Below, piece by piece: positions 23,894 through 35,500 of a DNA stretch of 64,000 bases (the first letter of the stretch is position 1; each line of letters begins with the position of its first letter). Both the position numbers and the translations under genes were made by a program. A model generated the notes under the pieces. It was not told the origin of the DNA. It saw only the letters and a program-made list of their open reading frames with translations, and made no database searches. The DNA is from Trichoplusia ni (taxonomy: Eukaryota > Arthropoda > Insecta > Lepidoptera > Noctuidae), in NCBI RefSeq assembly GCF_003590095.1, contig NC_039492.1:9052001-9116000 (forward strand). The letters run 5' to 3'.

Positions 23894-25285
23894 AAGTGAA
23901 GTCTCCAGCTGTTCAACTAGATATACTTACATAACATATAGTTCGTATATGTACCTGCCAATGTCGGCGAGTTCAAGGGCAATGCAGTAGTAGACATGCG
24001 ACAATTTGAAAAAACCTCACATCTGTGTTACTTTGACACGAGGCTCTTTCGAGAATATCCGAAAATTTTACATGAGAAATATCGATGAATGGAAAAAAAA
24101 TGATATTGCTCGGACACGAAATGACATTCCGGAAAAATGGCAGAAAAATCAGGCTTTGCAATTCAAAATCTTCGACACTTTTTGTGTCAAATCAAACATT
24201 CGTCAGAAAATCGCTGTTCATTCTTGAAATGAAAATTTTTGTTCGCAACCGGATCGATTTTGCTGCACATTGTGAGTAAAATTTAGCATTAGAACCTCGT
24301 ATTCGCAATCCAAACGCTCTGTACGTGTAAATGTCTTTATTCAAAAGAAAAGGGAACCAAAGTGAAATTCTTGTTTTCTTGAGCGTCTGGTAAACGGTTA
24401 TGGTAATTGGTAACGCTTGTAATTCGCTACGTTTGGAGAACCAATTCATTTGCTTAGTTGTTTCACACCACTTGGCTCTCGAACAACTAACCCAAAACGA
24501 ACAAACGTTTCGCTTTATCATAATTACGTAACAACTGAACTATTTCAGAAGTTATGTACTGTTATTTGGTTACAAAAACAGCATTAAAAGTGTTGTTCAT
24601 AGTGCATGTGATTGGTATGCCTGTATTGCGACACAAGGATTAAATTCCTTACTGCGGGAGTCGATCTTTTGAGAACTTTTTTGATAGAACTTATTTCGAA
24701 AAAAAAAACATCACCATTAACCGGTTCTTATCCCAATAACTTTGTTTGGGGATCTTCTTCCATACCTTTCCATCTGACGTCATCTTACAAGAAACACTGT
24801 TTACAGTTATATCGTCTTTTACAGAATCCATCTATCGTTTCTTCGGTCGTCCCTCATCGAAATATAAACAATAAAATTTTACTCCTTCAAAAGACTGAGG
24901 GTGTAAGGATAGTCGGGCAATAAGTCATACAGACTTATCCACTAGCAATAAGCCTTGTTATAAGATATTGACACAACTGGGGCAAGTGTACAAGGAGTGG
25001 GCAGCCGTCAGTTTCCTAAGGGTTATAAATTTGAGTAGATGGTGCGTCCAAGCGTACGGGTGCGGCATCGCGGTCAAGGGAGCCAGAACAAAAGTTACAC
25101 GAACTAAACGCATCGATTTCAAGACTATTATTAGGTATTTGTTTGTAACTCTTTTGAGGTTAATTTAGATAACCTTTATCTTTTAGTCTTTGGCCGCTCT
25201 AGATAAGTTTTACTTTGATTGAAGAAAGACTCTTCAATGTGAAAACGGTAGTTATTAATCACGAGATTAATAAATGCGAAATGGA
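23894..25285. other. Intergenic; open frames of doubtful coding value
   Basis: Several overlapping frames of 60-109 codons (24006-24227 +, 24192-24521 -, 24612-24923 +, 24968-25168 +) lack known domains, and none is bounded by convincing splice sites. No gene is called. Confidence 0.35.
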
Positions 25286-25289
25286 TTTG

Positions 25290-25468
25290 AAAATATATTT
25301 CAATGTTAGATAGCCCTTTTATATAGAAATATACAACATTACGCTATGATTAGTAGAGCAAAGATCAGTAATAAAATATATTTCAAAGACGGGGCGAAGA
25401 TGCATTTACTTGAAATACCTTACTATTATCTTCATAATCTCGCGAACGAAGTCGTGAGTAACAGCTAG
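25290..25468 (+). mobile_element. Degenerate Helitron-like copy
   Basis: Retains TTACGCTATGATTAGTAGAG (compare the TCACGCTGCGACTAATAGGAG block of intact copies) and an end GAACGAAGTCGTGAGTAACAG followed by CTAG. The 5' half is too diverged to bound. Confidence 0.45.
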
Positions 25469-28400
25469 ACTAATAAACAATATGTAATCGCTTTTACTTT
25501 GGCTTTCCGAACTACAATAAGTTCTTTTACTTAGGATAGGGCAACGTATTTTGTAAGAACGATCACTCACAATCAGTCCGGTCTGCGACAAGCGATACAT
25601 TTTACTAACAATATCATAGATTATACCTTTCGGAAAGTAGAATAGACGAGTTTGGAAACTACTTACTGATACTTAAAAAAAAGACAGAGACTATAATGCA
25701 GATAATGCTTTTTTATAATTATGATTTCCCATTCAACAAATCATGAAATTTTGTCGTTCTTCCATTGATCGCACCGTATGTAGTTAAAAATCTGTACATG
25801 TAAACAATTTTATATGTAAAAAAGACACTTTGCTCCTTGTATTTTGTAAACGAATAAATAAAAAAAACTACAATTTTAACATTCAATAGTACCACCGAAC
25901 CGTCATTACATCCTACAAATTAAGCGCGTCAAAATATCGGTCAGTTACGTAAAACCGATTTTAACTCAGTCATTCACTTACAATGCAATAAACTGACATG
26001 CTTCTGAAGGCTTACTGTCACCCCTTAATGTAATATTAGTGCTGTTGTGGAAGAGAGATGCCGCTCTACATTTTGTAGCGCTGTCACGCTTCCGTGACGG
26101 CTATAATACTACTTTATCAGGCTACACCCTCTGTTTATGCGTCGGCGTAGCGTCATGTGATGCGTTGTCATTTGCAGTTGGATTTCCCCTTTACTAGTGT
26201 TTACAGATATTTGAACGATTACCTTGTTTTTTCGTACAACGTGTTTCTATGAAACCCATGTTTCAAATACGTTGAAATGATTGTTTGAGAGTTATAGATA
26301 CCAAGAAATTGTCTTTCCATAAAAACGTACAGTAACTGATGATAATTTGGTTCAGGATCAATTTTTTTTATGCACAGTACTATTTACTTTTCTTATTCAT
26401 TATAATAACATCATACAGTTTATTATACATCGAAATAACATCAATAAATATGATAAAAGTAGAACCTATGACGTTTCCACGGTATAAAAAATAATACATT
26501 AGTTTTTTTAGTAGAGTCATATATTGTTATCTAAACTTCTAGTATTCCAAGACGATTACAAATCATCAAATAGGTCCTCAATACGAAGGAAACGTAACAA
26601 ACATGTGTCTTAATTTTTTCCGCCTATAAATCAGCAATAAATATCCAGACTGAGAATTTTACGTGGGTCATAAATTTCGTTCAGCGTGAATTACTTTCAT
26701 GACGCTACAAAACTCCTGGCGTATATTACGCATACAATGTTTATTTGCTGCCTCATCACCTATGTATTTATTAAAGGACAATATTATCTCAAAAGAGAAT
26801 ACATTTTATAAATCTTTTTTTAAGAATCAATTACTTACAAAAAATAGGTTTTAATTAAAATTATTTTTTCATTTTTTTAGCCTTCCTTTTAAATTGAAAT
26901 GTCAATTGATAACATTAATCCCTGTATAAGTGGAAAATTTCTAATCTGAATTTTAAAGCGCTATTTTAATTAATATTCAAGTACCAAAAAAACAATTGTC
27001 CCTTTGTAAGCGGCAACGTCATAGGTAACTCAATTAGTCCAGTAACTGACATAAAATTGGTTACAATTAAGCAATTTTAAAACAATCGACAAAGTAATTT
27101 TCTTTCCGAAGCCGTAACTCAGTTTATTGCAGCCCACTGCTATTGGCAGAACTCTATTAAGTCGCGACATCATTTATTTTCTCGTTTAATGTACCTAGGG
27201 TGCTTGGTGGAGGGTTTCCCAACAAACTCGCGAAATTAATTTACCGCTGTGTTTTAAATATAATATCTTTGTAAATGACAATTGTTGGAAGTGGGAGTAT
27301 TCTTAATTTTTTTGTTCTGAAATGAATAATAAGAGTCATCTCAAAGGCCATGCTGTATAAAAGTTATTAATATTTTGACTCTACCTGAAGTTTTATATCC
27401 TTTGAGCTTTAGTTTCACAAACATTCAATTCACATCACATCGTTTCAGTGCTGTAGCCGTCGTAATAGACAAATGAAAAGTTAAACTATAGAGTTGCACT
27501 ATCTTTAAATATTTATTTGTAAATGACGAAAAATGTTCATGTAGTGATGGATAAAGCTTTACATTAGAGATCAACTTGTTTTACAAAATGGTTTCCAATT
27601 TCAGTCTCTAGAGATAATTTGTAACATGGTGCGTACATGAAAGTATCTGAGGAACAGATTTCGATTTACTACTAGCCGTTACAACGAAAGTTAAAATCGA
27701 TTACAACATGTTACTTCAAGATAGGCACTGACTCATAAAGCTAGCAGCACATGACACGAATCACAACATAACTTAGAGGCTAACGCTTGTCAATAAAGCT
27801 TAATTTAGTCTCTACAATATGTAGCGACCTCGTTTGGTTGCCTTGGGATCGATGCCAATGCTGTACATTAGGTAGAGCTAATGAATGCGACGCTCTTTTC
27901 GTACAAGTCCTTTGGAGTCAACATCCTTGGAGCTGGCACAAGGGCGGCGGGGCGCCGGCTTGGCGACGCCTACAACCATTACCCACGTTATGAATCCATG
28001 TGACCATCTAGAACACTCGGTTTTGAACCTAATGAATAATATTATAACAATACAGCTTTACATTAGATCTAAAATTTTGGTACGATTTGTTAATCTGAGT
28101 GAGCTAACAAAAATTGGATTGCATCTCTCGAAGAATAGATCATTTGAAACAAATTAGTTGTACGTACTACGACTACACTGTTGATATTTTCAAGGACATA
28201 TTGTGACTGGCTTTAAACTAAAGAAAATATAGCTTTTTTTTTTAAAGCTGCTACATTTTCTGCTCCTGTTTAAAAATCAGTGTTGCTTATATACAATACA
28301 TGCGCTTTTTTCCCGTTGTTCTCGTTTACCAACGAGCTGTCGGCACAGGCGAGACGCTGACAGCCAACAGACAATGGCTAACGACCAGCTGTGACTATGA

Positions 28401-28584
28401 CATACGTACCGACTACCCAGGAACGAACAAATGCAAAGAAAAATGAATTTTTACGAAATTGTATTTTTTTACTTATGGAATCAAGGTCTCCGTAATTGTA
28501 GAGACGGTTTTTATATTTTTGGCAAGCTGTAGTAATGTTATCAAGTGCACTTGTCAGCCTTTAACAATAATAGAGTTGCAAGAT
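25469..28584. other. Intergenic; one dispersed repeat and a GC-rich patch
   Basis: Contains repeat family X copy 2 (about 26041-26110). It also has a GC-richer patch at 27820-27980 (GCACAAGGGCGGCGGGGCGC, GCTTGGCGACGCC) that is unlike its AT-rich surroundings. Two overlapping plus frames cross the patch (27787-27993, 27885-28157) without recognisable domains. It may be a repeat fragment or an untranslated exon. Confidence 0.35.
26041..26110 (+). repeat. Dispersed repeat family X, copy 2
   Basis: GTGGAAGAGAGATGCCGCTC, then TACATTTTGTAGCGCTGTCA and CGCTTCCGTGACGGC. Similar in order to copies at 7135-7205 (+) and 52975-53050 (-). Confidence 0.5.
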
Positions 28585-28780
28585 AGACCTGTTCGTCTAG
28601 TAGTTAGTGGACCTGACTGCTATATTAGAGGTCGTGGGATCAATTCGCACCCAGGAATAAGTATGTGTAATGAGCATAATCATTTGTTCTGTGTCTAAGC
28701 TATATATAAGTATGTTTATCAATTATCTTGTTCTCATAATACAAGCTTTGCTTAGTTTGACGCTGTGGTGTGCGTGAAAA
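28585..28780 (+). mobile_element. tRNA-derived SINE (type 2), nearly complete
   Basis: Head GACCTGTTCGTCTAGTAGTT, then GACCTGACTGCTATATTAGAG and a degraded B box GGATCAATTCGC. The body ends with CTCATAATACAAGCTTTGCT and TAGTTTGACGCTGTGG. The 79-codon frame over it is a shadow. Confidence 0.6.
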
Positions 28781-29329
28781 TTGGGGAATAAAAAAAAGAA
28801 CCTTCTATAGACATAGCACCTAGTTCGTTACGAAACACAAATACCATACGTAAATTAAACTAAACCTACATTACCTCTGTCTAGTACTTTTATCTGAAAG
28901 AATAAAACTACAATTTCTAGAAATAAAACATTAATTCTCCGTCAGTGTTCATTTCTGTGGTTCGCGACAGCTGTCGTTGTTAGGAGCCGGCCATCACGTT
29001 GCCCTATTTTACTTGTTTTCTGTTTCGTATTACAGAAAGGTTATTTTTTTCCAACATAATGACGAGTAAAGGTCTGCATATTGAATTGACGGATTGGAAC
29101 CAGTAATTATGTCACCTTTATTATTTATTGCAGCCAAAGAGGTTGGCTCTACATTTTTTGTATTTGTTTGCTAGGTTTACTTACGGAATCGGCATTATTA
29201 AAAATACGACACGTAAATATTTAATTTCACTTTCTGAATCGTTTGTTTTAGAACTGCGAAGTCCAATAAGAATAGCAACATATTATAATGCGTAAACCAT
29301 TACATTACAGCTATCGGCGTTACGGATCG

Positions 29330-29456
29330 AGTATATAGTGATGAGATTATAAAAACAAGTATTATAAATATTACTTTTAGTGTATAGTGTGATGGTAGTG
29401 TGTTAGGGGTAGTGTAAGTGTTGTGTCAATGTTGGTGAGGTGATAGTGCGGGCAGT
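29330..29456 (+). promoter_or_regulatory. Nhe2: 5' leader of the Na+/H+ exchanger gene (approximate)
   Basis: A GT-rich segment (repeated GTGTTAG, GTAGTGTAAGTG and GTGTTGTGTC words) lies immediately upstream of the exchanger ATG at 29457. It has no upstream splice acceptor of quality, so it is likely 5' UTR. The transcription start cannot be placed from sequence. Confidence 0.35.
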
Positions 29457-29570
29457 ATGACGTCACTGAAGCATGGAGTGAACTTGAGCCGGCGCGCTTG
29501 CAGGCGACCCCTTGTGTGGGCCACCCTACTAGCAGCCCTCCTGTCTTGCGCACGAAGCAACCCTGTCGAA
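29457..29570 (+). CDS. Nhe2: NHE exon 1 (start, signal peptide)
   Basis: 38 codons, [10 protein letters not shown] to SNPVE, ending at GAA|GTAAGT in phase 0. A basic segment (SRRACRRP) followed by a Leu/Ala hydrophobic run reads as a signal peptide. An alternative first exon elsewhere cannot be excluded. Confidence 0.75.
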
Positions 29571-32500
29571 GTAAGTATGATGTTACTTTAATATTTTATA
29601 CAGTCCCCAACTAAACAACAAGCGAAGGTTTAATGATGTACAAAATGATTGATACTGTGTGACGCATAAGTGCCTAAATACATAATACTCGCAGTATGTC
29701 GTTATTAATTAAATACATATAAACAAACACGTGTCCCATAATATAAAAAGAAATTTCATTGTAAAATAAAGATTTTCAACGTAATTGCTGGAATGTGAAG
29801 GATTTGTTATCGTGGCAAGTTATCATGTGTACGGTTTAATGCTATAAAACTTTTCCACCTCACTTTTACGCTACAACTGTAAAATTTCAATAAATAATAA
29901 TAATACTAACTAGCTATATCCAGATTGTTGGACTAGAATGACTCTTGATACTATTGACTTATCGAGCTAATTATTTACTTTATCTATATCTACACTAATA
30001 TATAAAGCTGAAGAGTTTGTTTGTTTGTTTGTTTGAACGCGCTAATCTCAGGAACTACTAGTCCAAATTGAAAAAATATTTTTGTGTTGAATAGACCATT
30101 CATCGAGGAAGGCTTTAGGCTATAAACCATCACGCTGCGACTAATAGGAGCGAACATACTAAGGAAAATGTGAAAAAATAGGGCAGTGTATAAATCATAA
30201 CTTATATCTTCAACCCACGGGGACGAAGTCGCGTGCAACAGCTAGTCTTTTGATATATGGTATACAATTTTGTAATATGCTATTCAATTAAACGGAATGG
30301 AGATTATTAGGTGCGTTGCATAATATATAAGCTACATACAGTAGCAATACTTATCACGTAGTATATTGAACTGTAACGAAATTATCTCGTATATATAATA
30401 GTCTTGAGAAAAACATGTGTAGCGAATAGGGGCTCTTATTTACAAACCAAATTTAGCAACGGTTTTTTTTTTATTTCATATGAATAATTATTTAGGTTTT
30501 ACTGTTACTTTATTTAAAAATGAAATTACGTAATAAGGATTTTTTTTAAACAAAAAGGGGTAAACACGTGTCTTCTAAAAACTGTGATAAGTTTCGCCGG
30601 TTTGTTTAAGATTTAGTGTTAACAGTTAATTTAAAATTGATGAAATTATGGAATGGAAATACTTGTGATCCGATAAAAAATAGTATTGGTTTAAAAAGAT
30701 TAAATCTCAATGACTGATAAAATATCTTATAGTTATTAATACATACTGTTAAAGATTACCATTGTAAGTTTGCTATGAATAGGTTATTTGAACTAGTAAT
30801 AAATCATTTGAAATGTTTCTAGAATGGATGTAATACATGATTGTACAAAAAGGAAAATTTTCGAGTGAAAGACAAAAATATTCGTATAATCCGCAGATCC
30901 AATTTCAGCAGTTGCGTAAAAGAGCAAACTATTTCTCTCTGAGCATTTCTGCTTTTGACATTTCATATTTCTGTATCGTCACATGACAAAGGGAAAATTC
31001 TAGACACATTTTGTAAACGAATTGTTTTTCGTTATATTTTATTTTATATTTGTTATGAATATTATTTTTTCCAATCTTCGATAAGTTAATTGAAGTTAAA
31101 AGCGTGGAACCAAAAGACTTCAAAAGAGTAAACCAATCTTTAAATTGTGTCAAAAACAATTTGCGGTGACGTCATCCGAGTGGAGTTAACATTTAATATT
31201 TGGTTTCATATTTTTATTATCGTGGGATCTTAACAGAATTCGGTACTATTGATTGTAGATAGTTTTGAATAAGGTCAGTTAGATTATGTTAGTAGTTTTT
31301 CCTTTCTGCTAAATATTTTTGTTCAACAATTTCTTTGTTTTGTACCAAAAATAAATCCAATCTTCTTGAAAAACTGAAATCTAAATTTCACCAATTCTTT
31401 TCTTATCGTATTCAATCGTACTTTAGTCATTAATAATCTTACAACTAAAGTTCTTAACTTAATTTAATTAAAAACTCTACTAAACCAAAACGTTAGTCGC
31501 CCGAACAGGGACTTGAACCCTGGACCCTTGGATTAAAAGTCCAATGCTCTACCGACTGAGCTATCCGGGCCGTACTAGATATACCGAAATACCTCGCTAT
31601 ATAACAAAGTGAACAGAGTTGCCAGAGCGCAGAGCGTCTGCAAAAAAAATGGCCGTTCGTATAACCGTTGTAGAATATTAAAATTGTTTTGTTTTATCTC
31701 ACCCCGGGCAGTACTAAACCCGTTCACGCTAAGATAACGTTTTAAGGAATAATATAACTCAAGGTTACTTCTTTAGGCTTTGTTTTATTGTAAAAGTATA
31801 TTTTTTATTCCGGTTTTAGTATCACTCAGTTGACCGCTAGAAGATTTGTATCCAAGAATATATAAGATCCTTGGACGACTGCATGGATAAGGAAAAGAAA
31901 CGTGTTCAACTATTATATGCAAAAAAAATTAAGGCCAAGCAAGGAAGCGTCATGAGTATTTCTGCATAAATAGCACCGCAACCATTGCTATCGACCTTTT
32001 TAGTTAAATCAACTACCTGATACTTGCTTGAACAAAAAAAAAACTGTTGAATTCACTACCTAAAGCAGTAGTGACTCTACTCACAATTTTTTGGTAATAT
32101 ACCAATTTGACATCTGTACAATCAAAGAAATCATTGCATCATTCTTCAAATTAAAAATTCTCGATAGATAGCAAAAAAGTCGATTCATTGGTGCGAGCCG
32201 GCATTTGAATAATGTCTGTAAATAATGTAGTCGCGTATTTGGCCCGCCTCTGTACGGCCCGGATAGCTCAGTCGGTAGAGCATTGGACTTTTAATCCAAG
32301 GGTCCAGGGTTCAAGTCCCTGTTCGGGCGAACAACATTTTGAAGTTCAATTTTGAAATTACTAAGATTGTTTGAATTTATCAAAGTTTATTGTACGCATA
32401 CTTGTTATATTACGATTGTGTGTGGATGAAACAAGTTTTCGACTGACCTCAAGGTCGTTGCTAAGTGCCTTGTGTTAATCATTTATAATTGACTTACCAA

Positions 32501-35500
32501 TTTAAGTATTTTATTTCAAATTTTTAATCAGTTAGAGTATTTTTAAACGATGCCATCTTTTTCCAAAAACCTAAATTGATGATAATTTTATAATAACATA
32601 CTCGATGGACCAATAAGTAATTTTTGGCGACAACGTACGCTGCTTTTTTACGCTCATGCTTTTAAATAACAATGTATTTTACCGTCCGTTCGCTAAAATA
32701 ATGCGATGTTATGTAAGTCATAAATATTTAATGGACAACTCAAATGTCAACGAGATAATAAAATCTGTCTACGGTGAAAAGCATTAACTCCCCAACACGT
32801 GGTAATATCGACAATGTGGTTTTTGTGGTGAACGAATAGATATATTACATTGTAAAAGATAGTCACCAATTTTAGAAATATGGGAGACATTTAGTCGGAA
32901 TTACTCTTAATTTTCTTGCAATATTACTAAAATCTTCTGATTTTAAATCTTATGATGTTTGACATCTTAATGAGGAAAACATTGTAGAGTCGCTTTCAAA
33001 AAAGCTATTGGTTTTAATCAAGATTATTCAAAATATGAAATTGAAAAGTAATTTTAGTATTCCTCAGGTTGTTTAAAGAACAAAACCTACTTTAAACGTT
33101 AACTGTACTTATGCAATATATCAATTAATCAATCTAACGATACTCATTTATCTAAGAAGTAACCATGCTGCAATTTAGGATCCCTAATTACCGCTAAGTA
33201 TAAAGGTCTCATTCTAAACGTGCCTCTGAATAATGAAATGGGCACTCGGGCTAATAGGCGCCAGATTGTGATGATAAATTACTTATTTTACTCGGGCAGC
33301 ATAACTTAAGTCAAGAATATCTGTTATATTCATAAGTCTGCTTCTTGGAGCTGTCTTATTAAATGTTTCCTTGTAGTGCCTCGAGGAAACTTTATATCTA
33401 TATTCTATACTAATATATAAAGCTGAAGAGTTTGTTTGTTTGTTTGTTTGTTTGTTTGAACGCGCTAATCTCGGGAACCACTGGTTCGATTTGAAAAATT
33501 CTTTTTGTGTTGAATAGACCATTTATCGAGGAAGGCTATAGGCTATATAACATCACGCTGCGACTAATAGGAGCGAAGATACAATGGAAAATGGGGAAAA
33601 TTCTAACCACGTGGACGAAGTCGCGGGCAACAGCTAGTTAGTTTATATGCAAGTAGTTTGGTTTTACTTAAAGTTAGCTTTCCGCTAAAGTAGTTTTATA
33701 TTCTGCAGGTTGCTAGTTAGTTTGTTTGAGGTCTTCATTATTAATTATATATCCCCTTTTGTGATAAACAGGCAATTTTTTATTGTTTTATCGCAAGGCT
33801 ACAAGTGAAATACAGAACGCATTCCATTTTGGCCAAGTCTTCTCTATAACGTTATTAAAAGGTGCTTTTATACGGTATGCTGTACATAAGTGTATCTTCG
33901 TGCACGCCATAACTGATGTACACCTACTGTCGCTAAATCTTCTATAGGAGAGTTTGTGTTCGTCTCTGTATTCACGATCTCAAAAATCTTTAACAATATA
34001 ATGAAAATCAATTTACACCATCATTCGTTTAGCATTTTCCTAAGTAGGCCACTACAGAGATTCGGCGAAGGCCTCGTTTGTAGACAAAGCCAGTCGGCGG
34101 CCAAGGTCAAGCCTGGCTGCAAGCACCCTCCTCCACTTCGTTTCCGAGCTACCGCTAACACAAAACACTATCGCATAGTGCTTATGCTGGCTGTTTAAAG
34201 GGCACCGAATACGGAACATAAACGTTTGTGCCGAGGTCACGTTGGATGAAGCTTGGATTTACACCTTATGCCTGTGTACATAACTGTCAAATAATGAACT
34301 TACCACATCGACAACAACGTTTATCTTTTTCATATTTGCTAAAAAGGACGTGGCTTTACGGAATTCAAATACTATTCGCTGGTTCTTTGTCATCCTACCG
34401 ACGTGTTGATTTAAAATGTAAAATGTGGTAAGTGCCAAATAATAAAAAGATTGATTTTGACAAGTAATACAAGACAAAAATACATTATCTATTTTAGGAC
34501 AAGTAATACAGAGTTGATACAATCTCATACATAAATAAACTAAACACTTGAGCTCTTTACGACAATACATTCAATTTCGTTTTGAGAGCCTAATGAATCG
34601 ACAATATTTACCTGGGAAATGTACAAAAGATCCCGATTTTTCGGACCGTAAACTCCGCAAAAAGGCGCTCTATATTCGCAGACTACGAAGAAGGGAAAAT
34701 GAAATCCCGATGGGATACACGCCGAGTGTGTGAGAGGCTAATAAAAAAGTATCGATTAAAAAGGCAGTCTTTATTGTAAAGCTTGTTCTATTCAGAGACT
34801 GTAAAGTTTTTATAAAGGTGCAGTCAGGAAAGCAATGATTTGGGAGGAGTATTAACGAATGCATACAGCTCAGTTTAAGCAACTGTTTATAATTAGATCT
34901 AAACTAATCCGCTTAGCGCTGTCAAAGCAAAAACATCCTTTAACAAAAGAGCATAAAGTACGGATTCCAGTGGTTTGCGTTGTACATTGAGATAGGACGT
35001 CACGTCGGTTTATTTGCTTATTATAATAGGATTTTTGTCGCTCTTTCCACATTTCTATCTATTGAAAGCTCTAGCGTAGCGCCCGTCATCTGTTTCTCTA
35101 CTAACCAATTATCTTCGTTGAAATTAAATTAAGTAAGTTTCAATGAAATTGGCAAGCGAATCGAAACTAGAAACTGATTTTCTAGAAGCGTTATTGAAAG
35201 ATAGTTCTGGTGTGTCAATACGCAAAATAATTTAATAAAAGAGTGGATTTTCTTTTCTAGGGATGACAAATACAAACTATTAAATAATTTGAACCATTTC
35301 CTGTTCGTAATTATTTATTTGACAGCGGTTTACTCAGTATTTATTAAAAACCGGACACCGAAATCCCGACCAATGTGAGTCTAATCGTCACCCTGCCGCT
35401 ACTCATGATTCAAATCTCCAGTTGTATCCGAAACTAGTTAGGTGTTCCCAAAAAAGACGCTTGAGTAAAACGCTTATAATATAATTAATATAAAAAATAT

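Noticed and set aside
24006..24923. Overlapping frames of 64-109 codons on both strands
   Set aside because: No domain, no splice consensus at the ends, and frames overlap each other in both directions; not enough for a gene call.
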